A stretch of 64,000 nucleotides of DNA from Intestinimonas aquisgranensis (GCA_020687605.1 JAJEQY010000004.1:29285-93284), one strand, 5' to 3'; counted from the first letter of the stretch, positions 8,654-17,100 are shown. Numbers and translations are program-made. The notes: generated by a model not told the origin, from the sequence alone.

Positions 8654-9445
8654 ATGGAACGAAAAAACAAACTGGTGCTCTTCCTGCTCATCGTCCTGGT
8701 GATGACGGTGGCATTGATCTCCAGCTTCGGCCTCAATATTTTTGCCGGTAAAGGGGCGGAGATTGTCCTGCCCACACCGGCTGCCACATCCTCCGGCGAA
8801 GATGAGGGCCTGGAGGGCGGCGGTCAGGTGCTGCCAGTCCGCACGACGCCGGAGACAGTGCAGAACATCATTGCCACCTTGACCCGGCCGGAGAACTATG
8901 CCCGCACGGTCACGGTGGAGATGGCCACCGGAACGGGTCAGGCGGGGAGCTTTACCGCGAACGTTCTGGTAGACGGCGCCTGGACCAGTATTGAGCTGAC
9001 TCAGAGCTTCCAGCCAATGGGGACCCAGTACACCATTGTCTATACCGATCCTGAGAGTGGAGAGGGGACCCTCTACCGCTGGTACGCCGGCAGCAAGGAG
9101 GTCAAGTCCTGGCCGGTGGGGGAGAACGGAGCCGACCTGGCCCAGCATATCCCCACCTATGAGGACGTGCTGGCGCTGGACAAAGAAATGATCGTGGATG
9201 CCAACTATGTGACCCGTGATGGGGTGCCCTGCATCTATGTGGAGACCTCTGTAGACGAGCTGGGTTACCTGGAGCGCTATTGGATCTCCACCGGCAACGG
9301 CCTGCTGATCGCCTCGGAGACGGTCAAGGATGACGTGGTAATCATGCGGATGCGCTCCACCGATGCAGAAGTGCTCCAGGCGGCGGAGAAGGACCGCTTT
9401 ACCCTGCCCGACGGTACTGTGCTGTACGAACAGACCACGCCATAA
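8654..9445 (+). CDS. Membrane-anchored extracellular protein of unknown function
   Basis: The 263-residue protein begins MERKNKLVLFLL, with an uncleaved-looking signal anchor at about residues 6-28 and no lipobox cysteine. A low-complexity Pro/Ser/Gly stretch (about 37-58) follows, then a soluble domain of about 200 residues rich in alternating beta-strand patterns. The overall plan resembles small extracytoplasmic sensor or lipoprotein-carrier domains, but I see no diagnostic motif. It follows mnaA by 27 bases after an AGGAGGGAG site and may share that transcript. It ends one base before a convergent gene, with no hairpin between them. Confidence 0.7.
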   Translation: MERKNKLVLFLLIVLVMTVALISSFGLNIFAGKGAEIVLPTPAATSSGEDEGLEGGGQVLPVRTTPETVQNIIATLTRPENYARTVTVEMATGTGQAGSFTANVLVDGAWTSIELTQSFQPMGTQYTIVYTDPESGEGTLYRWYAGSKEVKSWPVGENGADLAQHIPTYEDVLALDKEMIVDANYVTRDGVPCIYVETSVDELGYLERYWISTGNGLLIASETVKDDVVIMRMRSTDAEVLQAAEKDRFTLPDGTVLYEQTTP

Positions 9446-9446
9446 T

Positions 9447-9767
9447 TCATGATTTGTCTCTGCTCTCCCGGCCGCCCAGACCGAAGAGGAGCAGGAGTCC
9501 CAGGGTGATGACCGGCTCCAGGTCGTCACCGTCGGTGAGCAGCAGGAGCAGGATCAGCAGAAGGAGAATGTCTCCCCGGTCCAGCTCCTCCAGCCCCAGG
9601 CTCTTGAGAAGTCCTGTGAGCCAGGCGCCATGACCGCCGCCTGCCGGCCCTCCGGCGGGCGGCGGTCTCCGGTCCTGATGGTGTTCGCTGCCGCTGTACC
9701 GGTCCTGGCTTTCCTCTACTGCGACCCGTTCATAGCCTCCGGAGCGGGGAATATAGCGGTTATACAT
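9447..9767 (-). CDS. Small protein with Leu-rich hydrophobic C-terminus, unknown
   Basis: The 106-residue protein starts MYNRYIPRSGGYERV, has a Gly/Pro/His-rich middle, and ends in a very Leu-rich hydrophobic half. In that half, DRGDILLLLILLLLL and a second Leu/Gly segment surround an acidic TDGDDLEP turn. It is third in a reverse cluster of three small genes. Its start lies within the last codons of the gene upstream (8-base overlap), after a GAGGGA site. I recognise the style of protein from Oscillospiraceae genomes but know no function. Confidence 0.65.
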   Translation of the reverse strand: MYNRYIPRSGGYERVAVEESQDRYSGSEHHQDRRPPPAGGPAGGGHGAWLTGLLKSLGLEELDRGDILLLLILLLLLTDGDDLEPVITLGLLLLFGLGGRESRDKS

Positions 9768-10182
9768 CCTCTCGTCCCTCCCGCAGAGCGGCCAGAGCCA
9801 CCCGGATGAGCCGGGAAAACTTGGCGATCTGGATGGCCCGGTCCACTTTGGCATAGCGCTCCGGCTTCACGTAGGGCCGCAGAGCGGCCAACAAAGCGGT
9901 CTTGTGGTCGTCGGGCCGGTTCCACTCGGAGAGCAGCCGGCCAGCCAGCTGCAGCAGCTTGGGGTCCAGCCCTTCGCCGCCGCTGCCGCCGGTGAAGGCA
10001 CTCAGCAGGCCGCTCAGGTCGGGCGGCGCTTGGTCTCCAGACAGGACGGGCGGTTCCTCTGGGGTGTCCTGATCGTTGGGAGCTGCTTCGCCATCCAGGC
10101 TCTGGGCCAGGGACATGATCTTGCCCATGGCGTCGGGGTCTGCCAATATGGCATTGAGTTTTTCTGAAAAGCCGTCCGACAT
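9760..10182 (-). CDS. Conserved small protein, unknown function
   Basis: The 140-residue product is soluble. Its N-terminal half is acidic and low-complexity, with Pro, Asp and Gly runs around residues 30-65. The C-terminal half is helical and basic, with the stretch ALLAALRPYVKPERYAKVD near residue 100, followed by an amphipathic helix. ATG at 10182 is preferred over the ATG two codons upstream because the GAGAGG site is about ten bases away; the earlier one is too close. It overlaps its downstream neighbour by eight bases. No function can be inferred. Confidence 0.65.
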   Translation of the reverse strand: MSDGFSEKLNAILADPDAMGKIMSLAQSLDGEAAPNDQDTPEEPPVLSGDQAPPDLSGLLSAFTGGSGGEGLDPKLLQLAGRLLSEWNRPDDHKTALLAALRPYVKPERYAKVDRAIQIAKFSRLIRVALAALREGREDV

Positions 10183-10221
10183 GGCCATGCCCCCTCTCTG
10201 CGCCCGACAGCCAGGCAGATC

Positions 10222-10494
10222 TTATGGTTTAGGTGCGTTCCGTTTGATACGCTCCACCACACCGGCGCCGGTTGGGTCGTCCATGACCCGTCCCACCAGG
10301 TTCTGAAGCTGTGTAGGGTCCCCGCGCATGGCGGCGTCGGCCGCTGCCTGAAGCCCGCCCTGTCGCTGCAGCATTTCCATCAGGGCTTTGGTGTCCGGAG
10401 AGCGGAGGAGCCGTTCCAGGGCCGCCTTGTCCTTGAGGAGCTTTTCCGCCCGGGGTGTGTGCAGGATGCTGCCGGGCTGTGATTTGTTTGCCAT
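10222..10494 (-). CDS. Small helical protein, unknown function
   Basis: The 90-residue product starts MANKSQPGSILHTPR and is predicted to be helical and soluble. It contains the recognisable stretch LLRSPDTKALMEMLQRQGG, repeated Ala residues, and a C-terminal basic KRNAPKP. The start at 10494 is set by a GGAGGG site seven bases upstream; an ATG five codons earlier is inside that site. It is the first of three small reverse genes that probably form one transcript, diverging from the phosphoesterase gene at 10567. No family assigned. Confidence 0.62.
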   Translation of the reverse strand: MANKSQPGSILHTPRAEKLLKDKAALERLLRSPDTKALMEMLQRQGGLQAAADAAMRGDPTQLQNLVGRVMDDPTGAGVVERIKRNAPKP

Positions 10495-10566
10495 GTGGGA
10501 TCCCTCCATCTAAGATATGACCGGACTCATGGTATTATATGTGACTTTTTCCCAGAGGTGACCGAA

Positions 10567-11046
10567 ATGAAGAAGGTATTGGTTCTGTCCGACTCTCATG
10601 GGGATGTGGACGCCATGGAGCGGGCGGTGGCCCGGGAGCGGCCCGACCTGATTCTCCACCTGGGGGATCTGTGCAGGGATTTTGACGAACTCCAGCGGCG
10701 TCTGCCCATGACGCAGGCCATGCAGAACGTCTGCGGCAACTGTGACGGCTTTACCGAGGTACCCGACCAGCGGGTGCTGCTGGTAGAGGGAAAACGCATC
10801 CTCATGATGCACGGCCACCGGTATGAGGTGAAGCTGGGGTATTCCAGGGCCATGTGGGCGGCCCGGGAGGCCGAAGCGGATATTCTCCTCTGCGGCCATA
10901 CCCATATCGCACTGGACCGGGACCTTATGGGGCTGCACCTGATGAACCCCGGCTCCTGTCGAGGCAGCCGGGGAACCTATGGCGTGATCGAGCTGGGGGA
11001 GGGGGAGCCTCTCTTCCGTATCGAAGAGAACAGAGCCGGCGCGTGA
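10567..11046 (+). CDS. YfcE/MJ0936-type metallophosphoesterase
   Basis: This 159-residue protein has the complete calcineurin-like metal site: DSHGD near the N-terminus, GDLCRD, GNCD, MHGHRY and GHTHI. Members of this family hydrolyse phosphodiesters such as bis-pNPP with Mn2+; the physiological substrate is mostly unknown. The ATG at 10567 follows a GAGGTGA site; the frame upstream is open but without a ribosome site. It stands 22 bases before coaX and is probably co-transcribed with it. Confidence 0.88.
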   Translation: MKKVLVLSDSHGDVDAMERAVARERPDLILHLGDLCRDFDELQRRLPMTQAMQNVCGNCDGFTEVPDQRVLLVEGKRILMMHGHRYEVKLGYSRAMWAAREAEADILLCGHTHIALDRDLMGLHLMNPGSCRGSRGTYGVIELGEGEPLFRIEENRAGA

Positions 11047-11068
11047 CCGGCGAAAGGAAGTGACGGAT

Positions 11069-11848
11069 ATGTTGTTGACCATCGATGTGGGCAACACCAA
11101 TATGGTATTCAGCGTATTCAACGGGGAAGTCTTGAAGGGGAGCTTTCGGCTGACCACAGTGGCTGGCCGGACCTCTGACGAGTTGGGCATGGACATCTGG
11201 AACCAGCTCTCCCGGTTGGGGATCAAGCCGGAGGATCTGGCGGATGCGATCATCAGCTCAGTGGTACCGCCGGTGATGGCGGCGCTCACGGACGCTCTGA
11301 TCCGCTATCTGGGTAAGACGCCCATCGTGGTCGATGTGGACGTGGACCCGGGGCTCCCCTATGGAGTGGTGAGCAACGAACATCTGGGTACCGACCGGTC
11401 GGTGGCCTGTGTGGCCGCCATCCACAAGTACGGCGCCCCTCTTATCCTGGCCGATATGGGCACTGCTACCACGGTGGATGCCATCAGCCGGGATGGGGTC
11501 TATATGGGCGGATGCATCACCGCCGGCGCACGGATCTCCATTGAGGCCCTCTTCCAGAAGACCGCCCTGCTGCCTCAGGTCAATCTGGCGCTGCCGGAGC
11601 GGGTCCTCAGCGGTACTGCCGTGGGTCAGATCCAGGCCGGAGCGGTGCTGGGCTACATCGGGGCCATGGAGCGGCTCATCACCCAGGCTCGGGAGGAGAT
11701 TAACGAACCGAAAGCCACCGTGGTGGCCACTGGCGGTCTGGCGCCGGTCATCGCCGCCGGTACCGACCTCATCGATGTGGTGGATGGTCAGCTCATCCCC
11801 GACGGCCTACGGCTTTTGTATCAGAAGTACCTGCGGGAGCGTACGTAA
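11069..11848 (+). CDS. coaX: Type III pantothenate kinase
   Basis: CoaX phosphorylates pantothenate, the first step of coenzyme A synthesis, and is not feedback-inhibited by CoA as the CoaA type is. The 259-residue protein has the ASKHA-fold motifs DVGNTN at the N-terminus, LGTDR, ADMGTATTVDAI near residue 130 and ATGGLAP near the C-terminus. I use the ATG at 11069, eight bases from AGGAAG, rather than the GTG three codons earlier, which touches the ribosome site. Confidence 0.93.
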   Translation: MLLTIDVGNTNMVFSVFNGEVLKGSFRLTTVAGRTSDELGMDIWNQLSRLGIKPEDLADAIISSVVPPVMAALTDALIRYLGKTPIVVDVDVDPGLPYGVVSNEHLGTDRSVACVAAIHKYGAPLILADMGTATTVDAISRDGVYMGGCITAGARISIEALFQKTALLPQVNLALPERVLSGTAVGQIQAGAVLGYIGAMERLITQAREEINEPKATVVATGGLAPVIAAGTDLIDVVDGQLIPDGLRLLYQKYLRERT

Positions 11849-11863
11849 GAGAGGAGGGAGGAC

Positions 11864-13228
11864 GTGTCCGTGGGACGCGAGAAGACCATCGACATGACCC
11901 GGGGAGAGCCCCTGGGCCTCATCGTGCGGTTTTCCCTGCCCCTTTTGGTGGGCAATGCCTTTCAGCAGTTCTATAACATGGTGGACAGCTGGGTGGTGGG
12001 CCAGTTTGTGGGTACCACAGCCCTGGCGGCGGTGGGGATCGCCTTCCCGGTGGTCTTCCTGCTCTCCTCGCTATTCATCGGCCTGTCCATCGGTGCCAGC
12101 GTCATGATCGCCCAGTTCATCGGCTCCGAGGACAGGGACGCCGTCCGCCGCAGCGTGAACACGGTGTACGGCGCCTTTATGGTCAGCATCATTCCGCTCA
12201 CCATCTTTGGGCTGGCCATCGCCGGGCCTGTGCTGCGGCTCATCCAGGTGCCGGAGAGCACCTATGATCAGGCACATATCTATTTGCTGGTGGTCTTTGC
12301 CGGCATCATCGGCAGTCTGGGCTATAACATCAACGCCGGTATCCTTCAGGGGCTGGGGGACAGCCGGACGCCGCTGCTTTTTCTGGCAGTGGCCTGCGTC
12401 ATCAACATTGTGCTGGACCTGGTCTTTGTGCTGGTCTTCCACTGGGACGTCTTTGGCGTAGCTCTGGCCACCATCATCGCCCAGATCAGTTCCTGGCTCT
12501 TCGGCATCTTCTATGTAAACCGGAAGTACAGCTATTTTTCCATCCGGCCCTTCCGGCTGGCAATAGAGAAGCCCCTCCTCCGCCGGGTGCTGCGTTTGGG
12601 GGTGCCCTCGGGCATCCAGCAGTGTCAGCTGGCGGTGGCTGTACTGGTACTCCAGGCCCTCATCAACAGCTTTGGGGAGCAGTTTGCCGCAGGTTTCTCC
12701 GCCGCCAATAAGATCGACACCTTTGCCTTCATGCCCATCGACAGCTTCGCCCTGGCGGTGACCACCTATGTAGGCCAGAACGTGGGGGCGGGCAGACTGG
12801 ACCGGGTCAAGACCGGCGTACGGAAGGCCCTGGTGCTTTGTATTGTGGTGTGCGCCGTCATGTCGGCCCTGGTGGTGCCCAACTCCGACTTTTTCCTCTC
12901 CATTTTCAGCTCCGACCCGGCGGTGATCCAGGCGGGTCGGGCCTATCTGGAGCGGGTCCTCTCTACCATGGTGCTGCTGGCGGTCATGTATCCCCTCAAC
13001 AACGCTCTCCGTGGCGCTGGCGCGGTGGTGACCCCCATGGTGTCCAATATCGTGGCCCTGTGGGTGGCCCGGGTGCCGGCGGCCTACCTGCTGGCCCACT
13101 TCTATGGCAAGGAGGCCCTCTACTGGGCCTATCCCATCGGCTGGGCCATCGGCATTCTCATCAGCGGTACCGTCTACCTGCGCGGACGGTGGAAGCGAGC
13201 CTGTCCGGCAGCCCAAATCACAGAATAA
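11864..13228 (+). CDS. MATE-family multidrug exporter
   Basis: The 454-residue protein has twelve hydrophobic segments arranged as two six-helix halves. The N-terminal TRGEPLGLIVRFSLPLLVGN and QQFYNMVDSWVVGQFVG are typical of the MATE family (NorM/DinF-like, MepA branch). Such proteins export cationic compounds using Na+ or H+ gradients. The start is GTG, preceded by GAGGAGGGAGG; a second GTG two codons later is also possible. It ends at a bidirectional terminator shared with uxaC. The substrate cannot be told from sequence. Confidence 0.9.
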   Translation: MSVGREKTIDMTRGEPLGLIVRFSLPLLVGNAFQQFYNMVDSWVVGQFVGTTALAAVGIAFPVVFLLSSLFIGLSIGASVMIAQFIGSEDRDAVRRSVNTVYGAFMVSIIPLTIFGLAIAGPVLRLIQVPESTYDQAHIYLLVVFAGIIGSLGYNINAGILQGLGDSRTPLLFLAVACVINIVLDLVFVLVFHWDVFGVALATIIAQISSWLFGIFYVNRKYSYFSIRPFRLAIEKPLLRRVLRLGVPSGIQQCQLAVAVLVLQALINSFGEQFAAGFSAANKIDTFAFMPIDSFALAVTTYVGQNVGAGRLDRVKTGVRKALVLCIVVCAVMSALVVPNSDFFLSIFSSDPAVIQAGRAYLERVLSTMVLLAVMYPLNNALRGAGAVVTPMVSNIVALWVARVPAAYLLAHFYGKEALYWAYPIGWAIGILISGTVYLRGRWKRACPAAQITE

Positions 13229-13270
13229 AAGAAGCTCCGTTGGAATGGCCCATTCCAACGGAGCTTCTTT
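13228..13270. terminator. Bidirectional terminator between MATE gene and uxaC
   Basis: An almost perfect 21-bp inverted repeat (arms 13228-13248 and 13250-13270) is flanked by A and T runs on both sides. It sits between two convergent genes and can serve both. Confidence 0.88.
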
Positions 13271-13289
13271 GGTTTCTTGATGGTATGTG

Positions 13290-14723
13290 TTACAGGTTGA
13301 AGTAACGGGCGGCGTTGTTGTAGCAGATGCCCTCCACGATCTTCTTCAGGGCCTCCTCGTCGTTGGGGTACTCGCCGTTTTCCACCCAGTGGCCGATGAG
13401 GTTGCACAGGATGCGGCGGAAGTAATCATGCCGGGCGTAGGAGAGGAAGGAACGGGAGTCAGTGAGCATGCCCACGAAGTTGCCCAGCAGGCCCAGGCTG
13501 GCCAGGGACTTCATCTGCTCCTCCATACCGGTCTTGGTGTCGTTGAACCACCAGGCGGAGCCGTGCTGGATCTTGCCGGGAATCTCGTCGGACTGGAAGC
13601 AGCCCAGCAGGGTGCCCAGCTGAGCATTGTCGGCGGGATTGAGGGAGTAGAGGATAGTCTTGGGGCACTCCTCGGTCAGGTCCAAGGCGGAGAGGAGCTG
13701 GGCGATGTTGCCGCCGCAGGTGTTCTGGGCGATCATGTCGAAGCCGGTGTCGGCTCCCATACGCCGGAACATCCGCTCATTGTTGTTGCGGAGGCAGGAG
13801 TAGTGGAGCTGCATGACGATGCCCAGGCGGTGATAGGCCCGGCCCAGGTGGAGCAGAAGGGTGGTCTGATAGCCCTCGATCTCGGCCAGGGTCAGCTCCT
13901 CACCAGCCATGGCCTTCCGGAAGGCGGCGTCGGCCTCTTCCATGGTGCAGGCGCGGAAGGGCACGTAGTCCAGTCCGTGGTCGCTGGCCCGGCAGCCCAT
14001 CTTCGCGAAGAACTCCAGCCGCTCCACCAGGGCATCACAGACCTCCTGGGCGGAGGTAAGCGCGGTCTTGCCCACACTGGCGGCCAGCTTGCCCATGTAG
14101 TCGGCAAAGCCAGCCTTATTGATGTTGACGGCCCTGTCGGGGCGGAAGGAGGGGCAGACCTGGAAGGTGATGGTGGGGTCGTTGGCGATCTTCTCATGCC
14201 ACTCCAGGGAGTCGATGGGGTCGTCGGTGGTGCCGATGAAGGCCACGTTGGCCTTGCGGATGAGGCCGCGGACGGTGAGGTCGGGATCGTGGCGCAGCTT
14301 CTCGCCGGTCATGTCCCAGATCTCTTTCACGGACTTGGGGGAGAGGTAGCCCTCATAGCCGAAGAACTTCCGCAGCTCCAGGTTGCACCAGTGGTACATG
14401 GGGTTACCGATGGCCATCTCCACGGCCTCGGCGAATTTCTCCAGACGCTCCAGTCCGGGCTTGGAGCCGGTGACATAGTCCTCGCTGACACCGTTGGAAC
14501 GCATGAGCCGCCACTTGTAGTGGTCACCGAAGTAAGTGCCGTCGGGATTCTCGCCGCCAAGCCACACCTGGGCCAGGTCGTCGAACCGGCGGTCCTCGTA
14601 GATCTCCTGAGGGGGAATGTGGCAGTGGTAGTCCACCAGGGGGAGGGACTCAGCGTAGTCGTGGAAGAGGTGCTTTGCGGTTTCGGTCTCCAACAGGAAA
14701 TCCTTGTCCATAAATGCTTTCAT
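13290..14723 (-). CDS. uxaC: Uronate isomerase
   Basis: UxaC isomerises D-glucuronate to D-fructuronate and D-galacturonate to D-tagaturonate. The 477-residue protein aligns by eye along its whole length with the enteric enzyme: FMDKDFLL at the start, the metal-binding DYHCHIPP near residue 32, TTDDPIDSLEWH, LRNNNERMFR, WWFNDTKTGMEEQM and MLTDSRSFLSYARH. The ATG matches the family start, but the nearest good ribosome site (AAGGAGG) is about 30 bases upstream, so initiation may be weak. The gene is last in a reverse unit behind kdgK and eda. Confidence 0.95.
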   Translation of the reverse strand: MKAFMDKDFLLETETAKHLFHDYAESLPLVDYHCHIPPQEIYEDRRFDDLAQVWLGGENPDGTYFGDHYKWRLMRSNGVSEDYVTGSKPGLERLEKFAEAVEMAIGNPMYHWCNLELRKFFGYEGYLSPKSVKEIWDMTGEKLRHDPDLTVRGLIRKANVAFIGTTDDPIDSLEWHEKIANDPTITFQVCPSFRPDRAVNINKAGFADYMGKLAASVGKTALTSAQEVCDALVERLEFFAKMGCRASDHGLDYVPFRACTMEEADAAFRKAMAGEELTLAEIEGYQTTLLLHLGRAYHRLGIVMQLHYSCLRNNNERMFRRMGADTGFDMIAQNTCGGNIAQLLSALDLTEECPKTILYSLNPADNAQLGTLLGCFQSDEIPGKIQHGSAWWFNDTKTGMEEQMKSLASLGLLGNFVGMLTDSRSFLSYARHDYFRRILCNLIGHWVENGEYPNDEEALKKIVEGICYNNAARYFNL

Positions 14724-14782
14724 GGCGATGGGGACGGCGACGGGACGCCGCCGCGAACCTCCTTTTCAAAAAGATAGCTAGA

Positions 14783-14814
14783 AGACGGCGCACTCCGCAG
14801 GGGAGGCGCCGTCT
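14783..14814 (-). other. Hairpin between kdgK and uxaC
   Basis: A 9-bp stem (14783-14791 with 14806-14814) lies in the 104-base gap. On the reverse strand a T5 run follows only after about ten bases, so it is a poor terminator. It may lower uxaC expression or protect the kdgK message. Confidence 0.45.
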
Positions 14815-14827
14815 GTCTGAGATGCTG

Positions 14828-15856
14828 TTACCGCTGGATGCGGCCGGAGCCGTCGCCGCCGGCCAGCTTCTCCACCTCGGAGACGGTGACCATGTTGTAG
14901 TCGCCCTCGATGGAGTGCTTGAGGGCAGAAGCAGCCACGGCGAACTCCACGGCGTCCTGAGTGGACTTGCCGTTGAGCAGGGCATAGATGAGGCCGCCGC
15001 CGAAGCTGTCGCCGCCGCCCACACGGTCGATGATGTGGAGCTCGTACTTCTTGGAGAAGCAGTACTCGTCGGAGGCCACATCGTAGAGCATGGCGCTCCA
15101 GCCGTTGTCGAAGGCGGAGTGGGACTCACGGAGAGTGATGGCCACCTTCTCGAAGCCGAACTTGTCGGCCAGCTGCTTAGCCACGGACTTGTAGCCCTCC
15201 CGGTTGATCTCGCCGGCGTAGATATCGGTGGCCTCAGCCTCAATGCCGAACACGTCCTTGGCATCCTCCTCGTTGGAGATGCACACGTCCACATACTGGC
15301 ACAGCTCGGTCATGGCCTCACGGGCCTGCTCACGGGTCCACAGCTTGCCGCGGTAGTTGAGGTCGCAGGAGATCTTCACGCCCTTGGCCTTGGCGGCCTT
15401 GCAGGCCTCCTTGCAGATCTCCACCACATTGGGGCCCAGAGCGGGGGTGATGCCGGTGAAGTGGAACCAATCCACGCCTTCGAAAATCTTGTTCCAGTCG
15501 AAGTCGGCGGTGGTGGCCTCCTGGATGGCGGAGTGGGCCCGGTCGTAGATGCACACGGAGCCGCGCTGAGAGGCGCCCTTCTCATTGAAGTAGATGCCCA
15601 CGCGGTCACCGCCCCGGACGATCATGGAGGTGTCCACGCCGTAGCGGCGCAGGGAGTTGACAGCGGCCTGGCCGATGGCGTGCGCGGGCAGCTTGGTGAC
15701 GTAGGCGGCATCCATGCCGTAATTGGCAAGGGACACGGCCACGTTGGCCTCGCCGCCGCCGAAGGAGAACTCCAGGTGGTCAGCCTGGACAAAACGCTCA
15801 TAGTTATAAGGCTGGAGCCGGATCATCAGCTCACCGAAGGTCACGATCTTAGACAT
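14828..15856 (-). CDS. kdgK: 2-keto-3-deoxygluconate kinase (PfkB family)
   Basis: KdgK phosphorylates KDG to KDPG with ATP in hexuronate breakdown. The 342-residue protein has the PfkB N-terminal sugar-binding FGGGEANVAVSLA and the C-terminal catalytic DRVGGGDSFGGGLIYALL, whose Asp is the base. Specificity for KDG is inferred from the neighbours, an aldolase for KDPG upstream and uronate isomerase downstream; other PfkB sugar kinases look similar. An AAGGGG site precedes the ATG, 18 bases after the eda stop. Confidence 0.88.
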   Translation of the reverse strand: MSKIVTFGELMIRLQPYNYERFVQADHLEFSFGGGEANVAVSLANYGMDAAYVTKLPAHAIGQAAVNSLRRYGVDTSMIVRGGDRVGIYFNEKGASQRGSVCIYDRAHSAIQEATTADFDWNKIFEGVDWFHFTGITPALGPNVVEICKEACKAAKAKGVKISCDLNYRGKLWTREQAREAMTELCQYVDVCISNEEDAKDVFGIEAEATDIYAGEINREGYKSVAKQLADKFGFEKVAITLRESHSAFDNGWSAMLYDVASDEYCFSKKYELHIIDRVGGGDSFGGGLIYALLNGKSTQDAVEFAVAASALKHSIEGDYNMVTVSEVEKLAGGDGSGRIQR

Positions 15857-15874
15857 ATTATTTTACCCCTTTCC

Positions 15875-16834
15875 TTACTTTCGCACAAGATGGATGGCGA
15901 AGCCGCCGAAGTCGCCCTGGACATAGATAGCCTTGGTCTTGCCTTTTTCGTCGATTTTCCGGGTGGACTCGTCAAAGGTGACGCCCTGGAGACCCAGGTG
16001 GAAGATGGCACGGTCGATATTGTTGACGCCGATGGCGATGTGGCCCCGCTCACCGGGGAACTCCACCTTGCAGCACTCCATGGGACCGGCGAAGTCGGAG
16101 GAGTTGCCAGCCTTGTAGGGGAAGCCGAAGAGGGCGCAGATGGTCTTGGCGGTGCTGGCGGCCTTGTCGGCGTCGCCGCAAGGGATGCCCACGTGGTGGA
16201 GGGAGAAACCCAGCATGGTCTGGACCGCCTCCTTGCAGATGGCGGTAATCTCGTCCCACTTCTGGCCGTCGATGAGGTCCTTCTTCACCATCCAGGTGCC
16301 GCCGCAGGCCACGATGCGGTCGAAGTTCAGATAGTCCATCATGTTCTTGGTGTTCACACCGCCGGTGGGCATCCAGCGCAGATTGGTGTAGGGGCCGGCC
16401 AGAGCCTTCAGCTTGGCCACGCCGCCGTTCTGCTCGGCGGGGAAGAACTTGAGCACGTTCAGACCCATGCTCATGGCCTGCTCCATCTCGCCGGGGGTGG
16501 CGGTGCCGGGCATCATGAGGACGCCCTTGTCGATGACGTAGCGGGTGATCTCGGGGTTGAAGCCGGGGCTGACGATGAACTTGGAGCCGGCGGCGATGGC
16601 GCGGTCGGCCTGGTCCTTGGTGAGGACGGTGCCGGCGCCCACCAGCATCTCGGGTACCTCAGTGGAAATGCGGCGGATGGCCTCCTCACCGGCAGCGGTG
16701 CGGAAGGTCACCTCGGCGGCGGGCAGGCCGCCGGCCACAAGCGCCCGGGCCAGAGGCACGGCCTGCTCGGCGTCATCGATGGCGATGACGGGGATGATAC
16801 CAATTTCATAGATTCTCTGCAGAATTTCGTCCAT
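15875..16834 (-). CDS. eda: KDPG/KHG aldolase fused to a VOC-like domain
   Basis: Residues 1-205 are a class I KDPG/KHG aldolase that splits KDPG into pyruvate and glyceraldehyde 3-phosphate. The catalytic Glu41 (AEVTFRT), the VSPGFNP loop and the Schiff-base Lys129 in VLKFFPAE are present. Typical Eda has about 210 residues; this one has 319. The extra part (about 210-319) begins FSLHHVGIPCGD and has the beta-alpha-beta-beta-beta pattern of the glyoxalase/dioxygenase (VOC) fold, ending FAIHLVRK. Its role is unknown. An AGGAGG site lies eight bases before the ATG. This is the first gene of the reverse uronate unit, under the operator-controlled promoter at 16906-16933. Confidence 0.9.
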   Translation of the reverse strand: MDEILQRIYEIGIIPVIAIDDAEQAVPLARALVAGGLPAAEVTFRTAAGEEAIRRISTEVPEMLVGAGTVLTKDQADRAIAAGSKFIVSPGFNPEITRYVIDKGVLMMPGTATPGEMEQAMSMGLNVLKFFPAEQNGGVAKLKALAGPYTNLRWMPTGGVNTKNMMDYLNFDRIVACGGTWMVKKDLIDGQKWDEITAICKEAVQTMLGFSLHHVGIPCGDADKAASTAKTICALFGFPYKAGNSSDFAGPMECCKVEFPGERGHIAIGVNNIDRAIFHLGLQGVTFDESTRKIDEKGKTKAIYVQGDFGGFAIHLVRK

Positions 16835-16905
16835 GTTGCGTTCCTCCTAAAACTGCTCCCTGGATGGTTGGGCCTGCCAGTGCAGCGCCCGTGTTTGTAG
16901 TTATC

Positions 16906-16933
16906 ATTATAATACTTGTATACTAGAAAACAA
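16906..16933 (-). promoter_or_regulatory. Promoter of the eda-kdgK-uxaC unit
   Basis: On the reverse strand, TTGTTT (16928-16933), a 16-base spacer and a perfect TATAAT (16906-16911). A GTATAC operator fills the spacer, as expected for a repressed promoter. Confidence 0.78.
16916..16925. promoter_or_regulatory. GntR/FCD operator 1
   Basis: TTGTATACTA fits the TnGTnnACnA pattern of FadR-type GntR regulators and resembles the TGGTATACCA core of ExuR/UxuR sites. It lies between the -35 and -10 boxes of the uronate promoter. Confidence 0.7.
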
Positions 16934-17005
16934 GTGTCTGAATGATAAAAAATAGTGGACGAATTTTGTGTATTTTGTCGGAGAAACGACGGAAAACCGG
17001 GGTCT

Positions 17006-17034
17006 TTGACAGAGACTTGAAAAGCTGGTATACT
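17006..17034 (+). promoter_or_regulatory. Promoter of the GntR regulator
   Basis: TTGACA (17006-17011), a 17-base spacer and TATACT (17029-17034). The -10 box is itself part of operator 2, pointing to autoregulation. Confidence 0.82.
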
Positions 17035-17035
17035 A
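17026..17035. promoter_or_regulatory. GntR/FCD operator 2
   Basis: TGGTATACTA shares GTATACTAG with operator 1, 110 bases away, and overlaps the -10 box of the regulator promoter. Confidence 0.7.
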
Positions 17036-17100
17036 GTGGCTGCGTCCAGGGAGGGTTCCCTGCGGCGCGGGATCGGCAAGCAGAGAGAGGAGAAGAAAGC

